Shown: positions 25,446-38,895 of the stretch, piece by piece
Numbering within the stretch: position 1 is the stretch's first letter
How the letters are laid out: every line of letters begins with the position of its first letter
DNA from: Stercorarius parasiticus
Lineage: Eukaryota > Chordata > Aves > Charadriiformes > Stercorariidae
Length of the DNA stretch: 64,000 nt
NCBI GenBank assembly: GCA_013396915.1
Contig: VWZL01000315.1
Location: 402,476-466,475, forward strand
Direction of reading: 5' to 3'
Made by a program: the position numbers and the translations under genes
The notes under the pieces: model-generated
Databases searched by the model: none
Seen by the model: the letters and a program-made list of their open reading frames with translations, nothing else
Told to the model about the DNA's origin: nothing

Positions 25446-27400
25446 AGACGGATACTTGTAGGGAGGAGCAAACTCACTGTTTTTCTCCTTGTTTGTCTTT
25501 CTGAGAAAGGACTGATCCAGTTTTCAGCAGGATCTTCAACCTAATCTCAGGTCCTGAAGGGAAGGAAGCATGTCCATAGCTGTGGCTGGCACCACATTAT
25601 TTTCTGCAGGCCATCTTAGGTGGCCCACGCTCACCAGATCTGGTCTCTGAGGATCCTGTCTAAGGGACATAGCTCTTGACATGCTCCAGGCAGCCCATCA
25701 CAGTGCTACGTCCCGCCCCTGGATTCAGCCCTACGTCCTCAGTCTGGCCATATATTACCTACCCTGAGTGGAAACCAATTTTTGGTGGAGCTGGCATTTG
25801 ACATGACTTTCAAACTCCAACTTGAAATCTTTCCATTGCTGCTCACATCAACACAACATGAATTCTGGTATACATCCTCCGTCATTCACAATTTTGTGCA
25901 CTTTCCTCTTCAACTTGCTGAACCTGTTCTTCCCCACTGAAAAGGCGAATTTCAGACAACTAAGAAAATAATTTGCCATTGTAATATTGCCATGAACCTT
26001 ACAACACCATGGTGTTTCTGAGAGCTAGGCTTGTCCCATGTGTATCTGCTTTGGTTTCACTAGGGTTGCAGTAGGCATCACCTCTGACCCGTTCTGTATA
26101 CTGCAAGTAGAAACAATCATTTTCATGGATTTTGCTCAGCTTCTGAGTAAGAAGGCCAATGATGTTGACTCTATTTAGAAACGTAATTGAAGTCACAGAA
26201 ACCAAGAACAGGGAAAATGCATCAAGTAAAAATAACTGCTTACAAGAGGAGGGAACATACTGGACAAATTGCACGGAAATTGTAAATCGGGCAGAAATTC
26301 CACTGGAAACAGGACAAAGCTCTTTATGAATAGAAGTCTGTAGCTTCTAACCAAATTCTTTCCAATAAACCCAGGCCCTTGAAGGTATAACAACATAACT
26401 AATTCTGGCCATTTTTCGTTATCTTATATCATTTGGAGAACACAAATGACTGCTGTTTACTTGTGACTACTAGGATAGGTTTGTTAATTTTCAGTGCCTA
26501 TGAATTTTTTGTCATACCTGTAATAATGACATTTGAGTCTCACAAACACTTAACAGGCTTTCACATTAGCCACATCCTTCAAACTAGAGAGAGTAAAAAT
26601 GAAAATTTTTAGTAACAGTTCAAATATCAATTTTGTTTTGGCAAAAAAACCAAAATATTTTAGGCTGGATGTGCTGGTGCAATGTTTCACAGGGAGCTGT
26701 AGTACAGGTACCTCAATTTCCAGATGCCCTTGCCAGACTGCATCTCCCAGCTCACACCGTTAATGGGAAGAAGGTCAGGGGGCAGGGTTTACAGTGTGAA
26801 TTTCCCCGTAATGCGTCATGGTTCATGTAGCCTACTCAAGAAACGCTCACGTACACTAAGAAGTAAGACACGGGGCAACCAAACCAGAATGACTGTGAAA
26901 CAGATTTTTTTCTGGCTGGAAAGCACTTTTTGTTGTTTTTTTTTTTTGAAGTGTTATCTATTTCTTTAGTTTTAACCTCATACGTTTTCCCCATCCTTGA
27001 AAACCAAAGTGTGCCACCAAACCTAAGAACTTGTATAATATTCTACATGTCTTCCCTGGAGTAGCCACAGGAATGGCAATACAAGTTTCCACGTTACCCT
27101 CACTTTCTCTATTTCTAGAAGTCCTTAATCAGCTTATGAAGTACTTTTTCCAAAGACTATGGTTTTCTAAATTACGCTTGTAGAACCTATAAGATTTTAA
27201 AAAAACCCTCAGTGCAAAATGTTCCTGCATGTTTTATTTGTTGACATCTTCCTCAAAGAAACAGTGGTTGTCTTTTTTTCTTTTTATTTCCTTTCAACAC
27301 TGATAGTTTGTCTATTAAAATCAGATTGGTGATTACAACTCATTTCGTTCAAGCTGCAAAAAAGCTGTCAGCTGGCTGCTGCCAATCGTAGCTGGATTTC
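25446..27400. other. Gene-free sequence
   Basis: AT-rich sequence with no credible exon, RNA gene or repeat. All frames are under about 95 codons and have no domains. Confidence 0.55.
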
Positions 27401-27401
27401 A

Positions 27402-27443
27402 AGTAGTATACTACTGTACGACGCACTAACTCAGTGCGTTGTA
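27402..27443. other. Perfect palindrome followed by a strong hairpin
   Basis: AGTAGTATACTACT (27402-27415) is a perfect 14-base palindrome. One base later, 27417-27443 can form an 11-pair stem containing one G-T wobble, with a five-base loop (AACTC at 27428-27432). The core arms are ACGCACT and AGTGCGT. Both are read directly from the sequence. Any function is unknown. Confidence 0.7.
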
Positions 27444-27577
27444 ATTAAACCCCAGAACCATTCAGTCTTTCCCTGTTGCTTGTAGTTTTAGCTGAACTGG
27501 GAACTTGCCGAGCGCAAAAACAGCTGGAGAAGTTCTTCCTTTTTCATTTGGAGTGAGGCCGAGGGGGACTCCAAAAA

Positions 27578-27725
27578 TCACAGAATCACAGAATAATAGG
27601 GGTTGGAAGGGACCTCTGGAGATCATCTACTCCAACCTCCCTGCCAAAGCAGGTTCACTTACAGCAAATTACACAGGAACACATCCAGGCGGGTTTTGAA
27701 TCTCTCCAGAGACAGAGACTCCAGA
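27578..27725 (-). mobile_element. Short CR1 LINE fragment, 3' end
   Basis: On the plus strand the fragment begins with two CAGAATCA-type units, the reverse complement of the CR1 tail. It continues with GGTTGGAAGGGACCTCTGGA, GATCATCTACTCCAACC and CCTGCCAAAGCAGGTTCAC. Read on the minus strand, the last ORF2 codons give ESLSLERFKTRLDVFLCNLL and then a stop (complement of 27659-27661), matching the C-terminus of bird CR1 ORF2. Only about 150 bases remain, so the copy is strongly 5'-truncated. The 3' end wording differs from that of the 61.6 kb copy, which suggests a different CR1 subfamily. Confidence 0.93.
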
Positions 27726-30700
27726 GGTCCAGGGGATGGACAGCACTCACTTCTGTACACTTCTGGGGAAGCCCTGCTAGCTCTTGAAGCCCCAGGGTGG
27801 CCACAAAAGGCAGAGCAAACACGAGCAGGGACGCCAGACCCCAGGCAGGTGCTGGGGCAGGAGCATCCCTGGGAGAAGACCTTGGGTCAGCATGGATCAG
27901 GAGCACAGGGAGCAGTGACAAACAAGGGAATTAGCCTAACTGGAGCACTAATAATAGGCCCACAAGGCTGATCTCGGCACCCAATCTGCATTCTGCAGAT
28001 TTCGGGGCAGCTCAGAGGGAAGAGCCTCCTCCTCACATCTGTTTCCACACAGTGATCCCATGGCAATAAAAACTGAAGCTCCTGCAAATATTGTAGCTCA
28101 TCTTGCTGAAACAGGCTGCGGTGCCTGACAAAGCCGGGGGGGAGCCTCCACCAGGCATCAGTAGGAGCTTTCAATTAAAACAGCAATAGTTCTCAGTTTT
28201 ATATTCCTAATTAATGTAATGCTTCTGAATGGTGTCAGGCAGACATCAAAGCTCTGGGCTTACCACAACAGCAGTCCCAGCGCAGGCACCACAAAGGGAA
28301 ACTGTTTCCATTGCCATTAGCCATGGCTATCTTGCCTTCTCAGGATGGCTTGTTAAATATAGAGCTTCAAGTATGAACCCGGGCCAATGCAAACAAAACA
28401 AGAAATGTTGATTGCCTTTGGGAATTTCCCTGATCTTTCATTTCTTTAGACAAGCAAAAAGGAAGAGATTTTCTGGGGTTTTGAGTTTGTTGGACTTCTC
28501 TTTTTTTAAGCCTGTGTTAAAATCTGATCTTATGCTTTGCAACTCGTCCCCCCACAATTTTCACAAAGATGACCTAGCAACATCAGGAAGAGAAAAATCG
28601 ATCACCTAATGTTATTGGGAGCCACCTCTCAAAAACTTTCTACTCTGTGATAGGATCATCCCACTCCCACTCCCTGTGTACGCACAAGGGACATTGTGTA
28701 GATACAGACTTCTGCCTGTTGCTTATTCACGTGCAGTAATACAAGGTGTATTTTAGTTTAAACTGTGCTGAAGTTGGTATAGTTACAGAACATGATAACT
28801 GCTGCATTCTACTTTAACAGAATAAGCAGCAGAGATAAAGAAAATAATTAAGGTATTTGATGAATCATGAAACTAACTCATTCTTTTACTTGATTTTCCC
28901 CTGATATGAGCATTGTCGTGTCTCAGTCAGTTTGGGTTGGAATAGATTCTTAAAAAAATAAGTGAAAAGGAGCTTTGAAAGTAGCATAATACCTCTGCAG
29001 GTTTTTAAGAGTAAATCTTCTTGCATAGAGGGTCTTGTGGATTTCAGAGGGAAATATCTCTCTGTTTCTCAGAACTACTGAGATCTTCGTTAACTTCAAG
29101 AATGAAATTAAGGTAGAAAACTTGTCCATTTTGGAGGCCTCCCACACACCAAGCTCCATAATCATACTTGCGGAGTGGTGCATCATGATGCGTTATTCAT
29201 CAAATACATTTGTTCAGATGATGTCATATATGTCTCCCTAAAGAGCCACATTATTTAATAAAGGATTTTTATTTTCTGTTGGGAGTCTGCATGAGGATGT
29301 AGAGAAGTTTTACTGGGCTTCTGAGCCTTGTAAAAAAGTACGGCTTTTTTTCAGACAATCCTTCTGATCCATCTGGGGGGCCTCTGTCTATGTTACTTGG
29401 TAAAAATATTGGCCTGCTTACCAAACCTGACACAAGCGTTATGCAATAAACACAATATAATACATGCATATTATATATAACTATAATAATTAATGTACAA
29501 AATACATACATGCGTGCACTGTGGAGTTATGTTTCATAAATTAATATACATATTACACTAACCCCATGCAGAATATCAAGAAAATCTGTTTCTGCTGCAT
29601 ACAAAACAGACATTTGAACGTGTGAAGCAAATAGGAAACATGTTTCCCAGTAAATTTAGAGGCCATATTTCATGAAGATCTCCATATGTCTTCTTAATTC
29701 ATCTCATGTTTCTCTGATCGTTTGCATTTCTTCCCTCTTTTTTGTCTCGGAACTGGTGCAAGCTAGGCTGTTTGTAGAGCCAGAGTCAAGACCGATCTGC
29801 TGCCTCTGCACATATCCTTAGTAACGTTTTCAAGATTTTTTGTTTCCCGACTATTGGTTTGTGATTATTATCCTCTTTTGGAGGGGAAGACATGCCAAAA
29901 AGGGAAATGAAATATCAAAGCGGTTTAGCCCCTGTGCAGAGATTCATGCACTGTATTTAGCATTAATTGACAGTACTTAAATAAGAGAGCAGTGCAAAAA
30001 AACCCCAAACAAACCACCCTCTAACCTAACTGCTGAAGGGCATAGATCAAGAGGCGTATAGCCTTTTAATGACTACACAGCTGTAGCACATGTCGTATGT
30101 AGTAAAAGTACCTATACCTTGGCCTTCATCTAATGTCTAGAAAATATGTTACCTTTGGTCACAAGGCAAGTTGGTACTCTAGTGCTCTAAGGAACTAAGA
30201 ACAATTCTCTATGCTTTAGGTCCCAGGTTTTTAGTTAAGATTCAGCATTTAAAAAAACCTAAATATCAACTATCCTGTGGGAGACATCTTGCCTTCCAGG
30301 TGATTTAGGGTCTAGGAATATTTCCTTATTATTTTAGATGAAAAAGCTTTCTCTAGCTAGCGAAACAAAAGAGCGTTCAGAAGTCTCATGCAGAGTAAGC
30401 CTGTCTGCAGTTTTTACGCATCAGCATTGGTATGGAGTTATTGGTGGTCACAAATTAACTGAGTTTTTCTCATTGCTTCTGCCTCTTCGTTATGAGCAAA
30501 TATGGAAATAACCGATACTGCATTTGCTAATGACGTCTACTCTTTTCTGTGGTCATTAGCACACAGGATGATGTCTACCAAGAATTCTTTTTATGTGGGA
30601 AGCTATAAACTGCTCTCCAAGGAAAAAGCACCCTTTCTGTCTTGGTTGAGGGTAGCAGCAAAGAAAGTGTCTGGTGCCCAAAAGAAGCGGACTTTCAATG

Positions 30701-30861
30701 ACAACAATAGTGAGCAGGCTAAAGAAGCACTTATTTATATTGCAGCTGCAGGATTGCCCTCTTACAAGATGCCCACACTGTTTTCATTGCAGTAGAGACT
30801 CGTGCAATGTTTTTTTTCATCACCCCTCCTTACAATCCTTTCAGGATGTACCATCAATAAC
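27726..30861. other. Gene-free sequence
   Basis: No gene or named repeat is recognisable. The 122-codon frame at 27603-27971 begins inside the antisense of the CR1 fragment and has no meaning as a gene. The rest is AT-rich with small A and T runs. Confidence 0.55.
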
Positions 30862-30876
30862 ATTATTATTATTATT
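30862..30876. repeat. (ATT)5 microsatellite
   Basis: Five tandem ATT units, followed by imperfect ATT words. A simple-sequence repeat. Confidence 0.85.
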
Positions 30877-31376
30877 GCCATTATTGCTATTCTTCATAGC
30901 AAAGAGAAATAGGATGAGCCAGCAAGTAAACCCAAACATCTATTATAGTGTCTGTCCTTAGGGAGACTCATTTTTCCACCCTTGAGTCAAAGTGCACATT
31001 GCTGATCAGGCCTGATCCACTTCAGACTGTGACAGTGTGCTTTCTTCTCCTGGTTAGCCTTCAAAACGGTTGCAACATGTGTGCAGTCCATACCATTGCT
31101 GCTTTGGAAATACAGCCACCTCGCTGTCTGAAAACAAAATGCATGAAGCTTGCCCAAAACACAACATGATAAACTGCTGTTTGTTACTTGCAGAGCAGCA
31201 GTTCTGTGCCGCAGCACTAGGAGGGGCGTAATGCTAAGGGCATTTCTTCAGTGTCAGGTCCCTCTCTACGTGTATTTACTGGTGAATATTACTTTTGGAA
31301 GTCTCAGAGTCAGAAGAGATCCAGACCAGTAGCAACAGCAAAACACAGAAGTGGGGCAACCCAGAGATGTGAATGT
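30877..31376. other. Gene-free sequence
   Basis: Unique-looking sequence. A 97-codon frame that ends just before it (plus, 30502-30795) has no recognisable domain and no splice or promoter context, so I do not call it. Confidence 0.5.
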
Positions 31377-31402
31377 AAAATAAATAAATAAAAATAAATA
31401 AT
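31377..31402. repeat. (AAAT)n microsatellite
   Basis: Imperfect tandem AAAT units with one longer A run. A simple-sequence repeat. Confidence 0.85.
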
Positions 31403-31868
31403 GTGTCTCCCCATCTCCTTTCCTTAGTTCCTTTGTATTGCCTCTGGCTCAGGCCCATCCAGAAGAGCCTAAGTATTGGTTAATGTCTCATTTCTGAAAA
31501 CAGGATGTATTGCAAATAGGTTTCCCTCCTGCCAGACCTGGTGCCAACACAAGACATATAAGGAAGAAAACACACCCGACTGAGGTAATCAACCCAAAAT
31601 CTGCTTTTGGGACAGTGATTTAAATAAGAACGTGAAAGAACATGATGGGGTTCCGTTCCTGAAGCAAGACTTGCCATGCAGAAAGTGGGAAGGTGCAAGT
31701 CTAACCTATTGGTGTTGCAGTTTTCAGATTACAATCTTATGGTCTGCTTGGGATGTCATAATATGCTTTGAACTATGAGTCAAGCTATTTCCATATTCAT
31801 TTGCTTACTTCCACAAGGACAGACACCAATAAGACAATGCACTACAAATCATTTTGTTTTAAGTTACT

Positions 31869-31921
31869 GAAGGGGGGGAAGGAAAGGGGGGAGAAGAAAG
31901 AGGGAGGGGGAAGGGAGAGAA
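31869..31921 (+). repeat. 53-base polypurine tract
   Basis: Every base from 31869 to 31921 is A or G on the plus strand, with G runs of 7, 6, 3, 5 and 3. Such homopurine-homopyrimidine tracts can adopt triplex (H-DNA) form and, with their G runs, quadruplex form. The composition is seen directly. Structure in vivo is inference. Confidence 0.85.
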
Positions 31922-33414
31922 TATTTGGTCTGTTCTTAATTAAAACCAGCCGATGACATACAATGATTTGTCTGAAGCACTTCTGAGCTGTACCCATTTC
32001 TGTTTACACTTGACAGCTGTACATTCTTTCCTGCCTGTATTGTTTGAACTGCGGCCAATGGTACAATCATTAAATCTTTGATAGTGTTTTTAAATACCAA
32101 ATTGACCTTTTTCTTCGAGACAAAAAGAGAGGTAGGGAAGGAATAGCTATGTTACATTAGAGAGGTTTGGGTTTACTAGGTTGTACACTCTGCATTACAA
32201 AATAGTGCCTCTGGTCATTTTTGGACTGGCTATTAAGAGGGTTTTTTTCATGTTCCTCACATCTGCTTAGAAAAAGAAATCATCATCTAGTGACCCTTTC
32301 CTCCCAGAAGATGTCCTTTTTGGGTAGAGAATAAACCAGAGCATCCATGATTACTGAGTGTAATTCGGCATTGTGAGTGGGATGTAGAGGGTCTCACTGG
32401 ACTACAACAGGTTTTTGCTATGAGAAGAGATATTCAGGAAAAAAAAAATCATAAATTAAGAAAACCAGAAAAGTTAAATATGAGACATTTGAAACCAGCT
32501 ATCAGTCTGTGATGAATAGAGAAGCTGGGAAGTAAGTCTTTGTCAAAGCCAAACGTGTCCTAGACACTCCATAGGCTCTCTCTCTGAATCCAGCCTGCAG
32601 CCTCCGAAATCGATGGCTCATTACAAATGGAAATGCTTACCTAAAAAGGAAAGAGAAAGAACATTAGCATATGCCTTATCCCTTAAGTTTGAACTAAACC
32701 ACAGAACTGATTTGATCCAGATATCGCCAGCTGTCCCCTGAACATCCCTGAAGCGAGTTTTGTTGCCAGCTTTGGCAGAGGCAGGCGGTCAGACGATGCT
32801 GCATTACTAACCAGGGCTGTGCTGCTCCTTGTTGGGCTGAGACGCCAGAGATGCATTTTGTTTTATAGACTGGAGCTTAGTCTAAAATCACACATAGAGT
32901 AAACAGGAAGGATATATTTAGCTTCTGCAACTTAGTAGGAGTGGGAAATCTTTACTTTAAAGTCCTGCAGTCATCTTTAAATCTTATGCAGCCCTCGTGA
33001 TTACCCCAGAGCTCCCTAGAGATGTATGGGCTGGAGGGGACATCTAAGTCCTCCTGCTGCTGCAGCAGTACCTACTATTCCTCTGCTTGTCCTGTCTTAT
33101 ATGGAGATTGCCCTGGATTACCAGGTTTGCTTTATTTGTTAATTTAAATGTGCTATGAAAAAGAAACTAAATTCTTAGATTTCATTAGCTGGGTTATGGC
33201 AGCACTTAATTGGCCTCAACTGAGGTTAAAGACCAGGATGAAAGGAGATATAGCCCCTGCTTTGAACATCTGAGTGCCTTCCTCCTCTACCCTTTAACGT
33301 CCAGGCTTTCTGAAAAGAGAGACTGCCAAAGATATGTAAAAACACGTTGCACAACACTGAATGCATTCAAGCAATGTCACAGCAATGCTGGGAAGGCACC
33401 GAGTCAGAGCATGA
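31922..33414. other. Gene-free sequence
   Basis: No exon, RNA gene or recognisable repeat. Frames are short and without domains. Confidence 0.55.
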
Positions 33415-33500
33415 CAGAGTCCCTGCCCCACAGACTTTCATGTGAGATTTTCAAAACTGCTCAGCATTGGCCTAACTGAAGTCAATTAGAGTTTTTCCCT
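33415..33500. repeat. Ancient amniote repeat remnant
   Basis: GAGTCCCTGCCCCACAGACTT is followed by GAGATTTTCAAAACTGCTCAGCA and ACTGAAGTCAATTAGAGTTT. These match words from old amniote repeats: a CCCTGCCCCA..GAGCTT word from MIR-like copies, then the ATTTTCAAAAGTGCTCAGCA and TGAAGTCAATGGGAGTT words of palindromic repeats. The match is from memory and the family is not named. Confidence 0.5.
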
Positions 33501-36500
33501 AATTCACTTTCAGTATTAGACCAAGGCCAAAATGTCCAAAAATTTCACTCACACTCTAAACAATTAACTTTTTCAATTATTCAATCAACTTGAGATCTTG
33601 GTGAGGACAAATTGGATTTCAACTACTGGTATTCTGCCCTAGCATTAAAAGTAAAAGTTTGCCTATTTCAATGGATCTTCAATTTTCCTCTCATTTTCCT
33701 CAGACACTCAAAAAACTCCAGGGAAGATGACTTTTCTGAGAAGTCGCAAGCATGAGATGGACCAACTGGCAGAAGAAACGTTCCAAAAAGACACAAAAGC
33801 AATGGCTACATCAAGGACAGCTGAGAACCAGCAGTCAGCATTTCTCTAACTGTTTAGAGGTGTTAAATCCATGTTGTGGGATGCTGGTCTGGCAGCCATC
33901 ACTCGTCCACACAAGGAACCCGGCCTCCTCCTCATCAGACCCAGGTGCATATCTTCACCTTCACTTCTGCCAGGGGTGCGACATCCCTGTGAGCAGGAAA
34001 GGAGAAATCTTCCATGTGTACCTATAAGCCTCCAGCACTTAGGTGCCTCCTGTATATCTGACCCTGGGCAAGTCCCTGGGAAGGCTCACACTCACTTCCA
34101 CACAGCAGATTCAGCCTCATGTTCCCAGATCTCTGAAGGGTACTTCTAGGGAAAACTAGAGATGAAACATCTGTTAGGCTCCATGTTTGCTGTAGCAGTG
34201 ATTACTTACATGCTGCGCTAGGACTGTGATGTTTTCAAAGCTGGATGGATCATGGTGCCACCATGTATTTCTGTATTATGCCTGCCAGAGTCATACTGAT
34301 TCATCTGTAAACTGTCTTCCACCCAAGAGATTTGGATTTATTTCTTTCTCTTTTTCCTCATTCTTCTAGCACTCCTAACCTTGCTGTTTTGGGATCAGCA
34401 CCTTCAACTTGATCAAACTGTCACCAAACATCACCTACCAGTGCTGTGACTGAGAGGTGATCTCTGCTTGAAATTTAAGGCAAACTCTGTACACACATTA
34501 ATGAGCCAGTTCTGTAGAAAGCTTTTTCATTGCCCCATCTCACTAACTGTCTTTCAACTCCTCTGCTTGCTTATTTTGGGTCTGTGCTTGCTGTGTCACT
34601 ATGCAATCTAGATGCATTACACTCTGACTCAGGAGCTATACTCTTATGGCCCTTTCCTGGGGCTCTCAGAGGAGAGACAGGAGCTTTTGCTATAAAGAGT
34701 CTAGCCTTGTGCTTTGAATCACTTCATTTTCTTGCAGGGACCTGCTTAACTCTGTTCATTACAAGTCCTAAGCATGGTTACCCTCTAACTACATTGTGAT
34801 CATCCTTGACTGGTACAGGAACTCTGGGGACTGTCACCACAGGACCATGTGAATACAAATAAATCAGCATCATTGAGAAGGATAAAGGGGGAAAAAATGT
34901 TTCTCACAGCACAGCCTTTGAGAGGACTGGACTCTGTAAGTGTGCCCGCTGGCAGCAACAATATCTGACTTTCTGGTTTCTCAGCCGTCTACCACATCCC
35001 TTCTAGTTTGACTTCAGCTTCACCAATTGATTCTCCCTCTCTTCCTCAAGGGGAATACAAGGATATTTTAGAACTGAATTGCAAGAGAGATGTTCTGTTT
35101 GGTTTCATTGGTGACGATACTTCAGGTACCTGCATGTGCGTAAAACCCACTGATTAGGGTCACCCTCTGTCTGTGCCACCTCACTAAGAGCTGAAGTAGT
35201 TTGGGTCCTTCCTAGATTAACACTGAGTGAGGACTGCTCAGAGCCAGGCAATGTCATGAGACACAAAACCAAGGTCAACAAACAACCCACTGCCATACTG
35301 CCAGCAGGCAGCATGTGCCACCCCAGCTGGGATCCTCAGCCATGTAAGGGAGTGTGGATTTATACCACAGTTATGCACTGAGCAGGTGGACCTGATGAGC
35401 AGCGAGATGAGTCAACCCATGGGGGGTTCAAGGGGATTCCCTACATAGTACTGAATCATCAATCCCCAATTCTGTAAAATAATTTCCATGGCAAACATTT
35501 GGGAACAAATCGTTTAAGTAGCAAAGGGAGGATTTGGGTTCAGCAGTAATCTCTTGGGGCACTGCTGATTCACTCTCCAGACTTGGAGGGCAAAAGCGGA
35601 CGTCACAGCTGGATGCGTTCAGCCAGGAAAGAAATCAAAGACATGATCAGTTCCCAGCTCATGATATTTATTTGTAGTTCATTTTTGTATTTATATTCTC
35701 CCTTGTGAAGACCGTACAACAATCAGCAAGGCTGGCCTTTTGGGGAAGCACTTATCGGCACCTCTAATGGAACACAAATGTACAGGGCCCACATTAGTGG
35801 CCAGGGAAAAGAGGTCCAGTGAGAAGCCCTCATGGAAGGTGAGCTGCACAGCTGGTACAGCATCACTTCCCCGGGCAGTTGTACTGTGGTGGCAGCAGAA
35901 TCCAAACTCCTACTTCTGCTGAGGCCAAGCAAAGGATGTTTTTATAGACATATACGTATATTTATGTCACAAATGCATGTCTTAAAATAACAGCAGCTGG
36001 GGCAGTTTCCTGCAGTTTATGAGGAAGGAGAGAAAAGACAAGGAGAGAAACATGTGAAAGAAGAGATAATGAGATACAGTGTCCCCCGTCAGGGAAGACG
36101 CAGCCTAGGCAAGGAGCACAGCAGGGGGACTCATGCCGGACAACCTCAGGCGCCTCATTTACACCCCTCTGCTTTGCGGGAATCACTCAGGATGGGTTTC
36201 AAATCCATCGTGTGTGTGGGGCTTGCGGGGAACAGGTTTAGTGAAGAGGCAGCTATCAGCATAGGGAGGTGTTGCCGAGGCCTGGGGCTAGCATCGTTAG
36301 TTGACCATGTGTCTATGCAGTAAACGCAGGCTTCACCAACATGTGGATCCCGGGGATCAAAGACCAGATGGGCAAACCCAGCCTAAACACGTTAAGCGAG
36401 GGGATTTGCCCTTTTTTTCCTATAGCCTGACAATACCCGTAAAGACTGCCACATCAATAAACTCACGTTAGGCTGCACTGAATTACGCAATTCAAAACAG

Positions 36501-37164
36501 AGCTGTGTCTTATTGTGTTTAACTATTATTAAATCAGCTCCCTCGACTCCTTTTGCGTTATGCCAGCTTACACCAGCCGAGGATGTGGTGCTAGCTCTCT
36601 AGGAAGCTGCTCGCTCCTAAGTGCAAACACATTGCCTGCTAAGAGTTCGCAAGCTGAGGCAAAAGCTCACCTGGGATTCCTATGATCTCCTGCTGCTGTT
36701 CAGCCAGAAGAGCGAAGGTATTAAACATGTAATACGAAGAAATAAAAACGTGCATATTTTTAGCTGAGCTAGATTTCCATGTCCCCTGCTTTTAGGAGTA
36801 TTATACCAACACCTGTTAGTTTTTCTCTAGTCATCATTTCCATCAGAAACTTATTGTTTCAGGGGTTTTATAACTCGTAAAACTTTTATAAGTCAGACAA
36901 AATGTGCTTTAGGAAAAAGCTGATCTTTCAGGTCTCGGCGCTGGAATGTACTTTTATATGCAACAAATGTAAAGGAGAATAATGGCTGTAATGGCTTTTA
37001 TTATATTTAGAGGGAGGAAGAACTGCAAATATAATCAGAAATCAAACCATTTAACCATTAATTTTACACAAAGAGTCTGGGCAACCCTCACAAAATTTCT
37101 GTCAATAGACAGCAAATAAAATGGAACCCAGACAGTGGGGAAATTCTCATCCTTCACTTCCAAA
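33501..37164. other. Gene-free sequence
   Basis: No gene is recognisable. The longest frames are under 95 codons. The sequence is unremarkable apart from moderate AT richness at 36.4-37.1 kb. Confidence 0.55.
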
Positions 37165-37335
37165 AAGCACTTAAGCACATACTTAAGTCCATCCTTACTG
37201 CAAAAGACATTTGAGCATGTATGTAAACCCTTCTTACAAAAGGATTGCTTTCCTCAGTGTCTGCTGTGAACCCAGGAGTCATCCCACTCAACTCATTACT
37301 AATGCTCTTGAAATTACTCATGGGCACAAATATTT
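37165..37335. repeat. Second copy related to the palindromic repeat at 22.8 kb
   Basis: CTTAAGCACATACTTAAGT at 37170-37188 is identical over 19 bases to 22781-22799. It is followed by GACATTTGAGCATGTATGTAA and further words of the same style. The shared core is direct evidence that both belong to one repeat family. The outer limits are uncertain because the rest has drifted. Confidence 0.5.
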
Positions 37336-38895
37336 GCAAGCATGGGGCCTCAGTGAGGAGCTGTGTCTATATGAGGAATCATGGCCAAACTATGCCATTC
37401 TAAAGAAAAATGCTCCCAGACTTGCTGTCTCCACCGGAGAGCTGTTGCCAACGCGGCGCGGAGTGGCTGCTGCTGCCCAGATGGCAGAAGCCAAGTGCAT
37501 GCCCCTGGCAGCAGGCCACATCTCTGAGGGGTCGGATGCATCCCCTGAGAATGCATCTCCAAATAAGCCCTGGGAAGAAAAAAGCACTTCCACAGTTGAC
37601 AACTGCTTGTCGAGAAACAAAAGCTTCTTTAAAACCCCTTTATCCCTGTTTACAAATAGCAGATTGAGGTTCTCTGTGGCTGTTTGCAGCGCACAAGCCT
37701 GACTGCAAAGGTCCTCTACGAACTGCCATCTTGGCCAGCCTGGGGGTTTGGGAGGTGAACGAATGTCACTCAACTCAAATTATCATCGAGCCAGAAGGGA
37801 TTGCCAAGTGAAACCTCTCAGTTTTGACATCAGCCAGAGTTGGCCACCCTTCCAGAGGTCGGTACCCTCTCAGTGTCTGCCTGCTGCTGAGACTCCCTTT
37901 GGTGAGACACCAACAGTATCTGTTATGGAAATAAAAGGAAGCACAATGGCATATTACACTCTTCAAAGGCTGCTGAGCTGAAAGAATCCCAGCTTACATT
38001 TGAACATCCTGGGCAAAAGCCACCTTAAATTGGGCAGGTTTTGGGCTCACTTTGCATGAAAAATAACTTGTTCCTCACTGTATGTGTGATCTTGTCACAC
38101 AAACACACACCTTGGGATGAAGCCAGCGTTGACAAAGCCTAGGTAAAAAGATGGATCTAGTGCAGATCTCAGTCAAAGGGAAGTGCCAGGCTTGACTCTA
38201 TGAATTTGGGAGCATCTGTAGTGTTTCTTAAATACTTTGCTCAGTTCGTGTTTGAAATCTCATGGATCCATCCCTGAGTTTTGATTTTCTCAGCTTTTTG
38301 AAGAGTCAATAAACACCTTATGACTGTGTTATTACAGTGCTACCTAACAGCTGGCATGACTTCTTGCAGGTATTTCCATATCTGGGAGACCTCATATAGA
38401 AATTTTTACAAGTGGGTTATGATGAAAATGTTGGGTGGCAAAAAAAGCAAGTAAGAAACAAAATCTGTAGGGATGACCACAGCTCCATTAAGATTGCTTC
38501 TCCAGTATAGAAGTAGGAGCTGTAAGTTTTAGTCCCTTTAAGATTCGCTTGTCTTTTCAATTCCCTACCAAACCCGACTGCTCCGTGAAGCCTACGGAGG
38601 AAAACTTAAAATCTAAACACTGAAGGTTAAACGTAAGGCTTTTGGCATTACCTTAACGCTGAGGAAAAAATCATCTTTCCTGTTTCTAATGCAGCCCATG
38701 TGTAAAGTTACAGGCTGCGAGTGCTGGCTTTTAACAGGAACTGTTAACAACCCTTTTTGATGGCAGGAAGCGGAGGAAAGCCTCTTCACCTAAGAAAATA
38801 ACAGCGATGTTTATGGGCGCTGCTCTTCTCCCCGTTGGGAGCTGCCAATCACCCCTCCCGCCTCCTGAGATGATGATTTCTGGGGGGCTGCAGCC
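37336..38895. other. Gene-free sequence, GC rising at the end
   Basis: A 163-codon plus frame (37211-37702) overlaps a 127-codon minus frame (37390-37773) and neither has a domain. From about 38.73 kb the sequence becomes GC-rich. Confidence 0.5.

Noticed and set aside
30502..30795. 97-codon frame that looks like normal protein composition
   Set aside because: I looked for a known family and found none. There is no start context, splice pattern or neighbour to support a gene.
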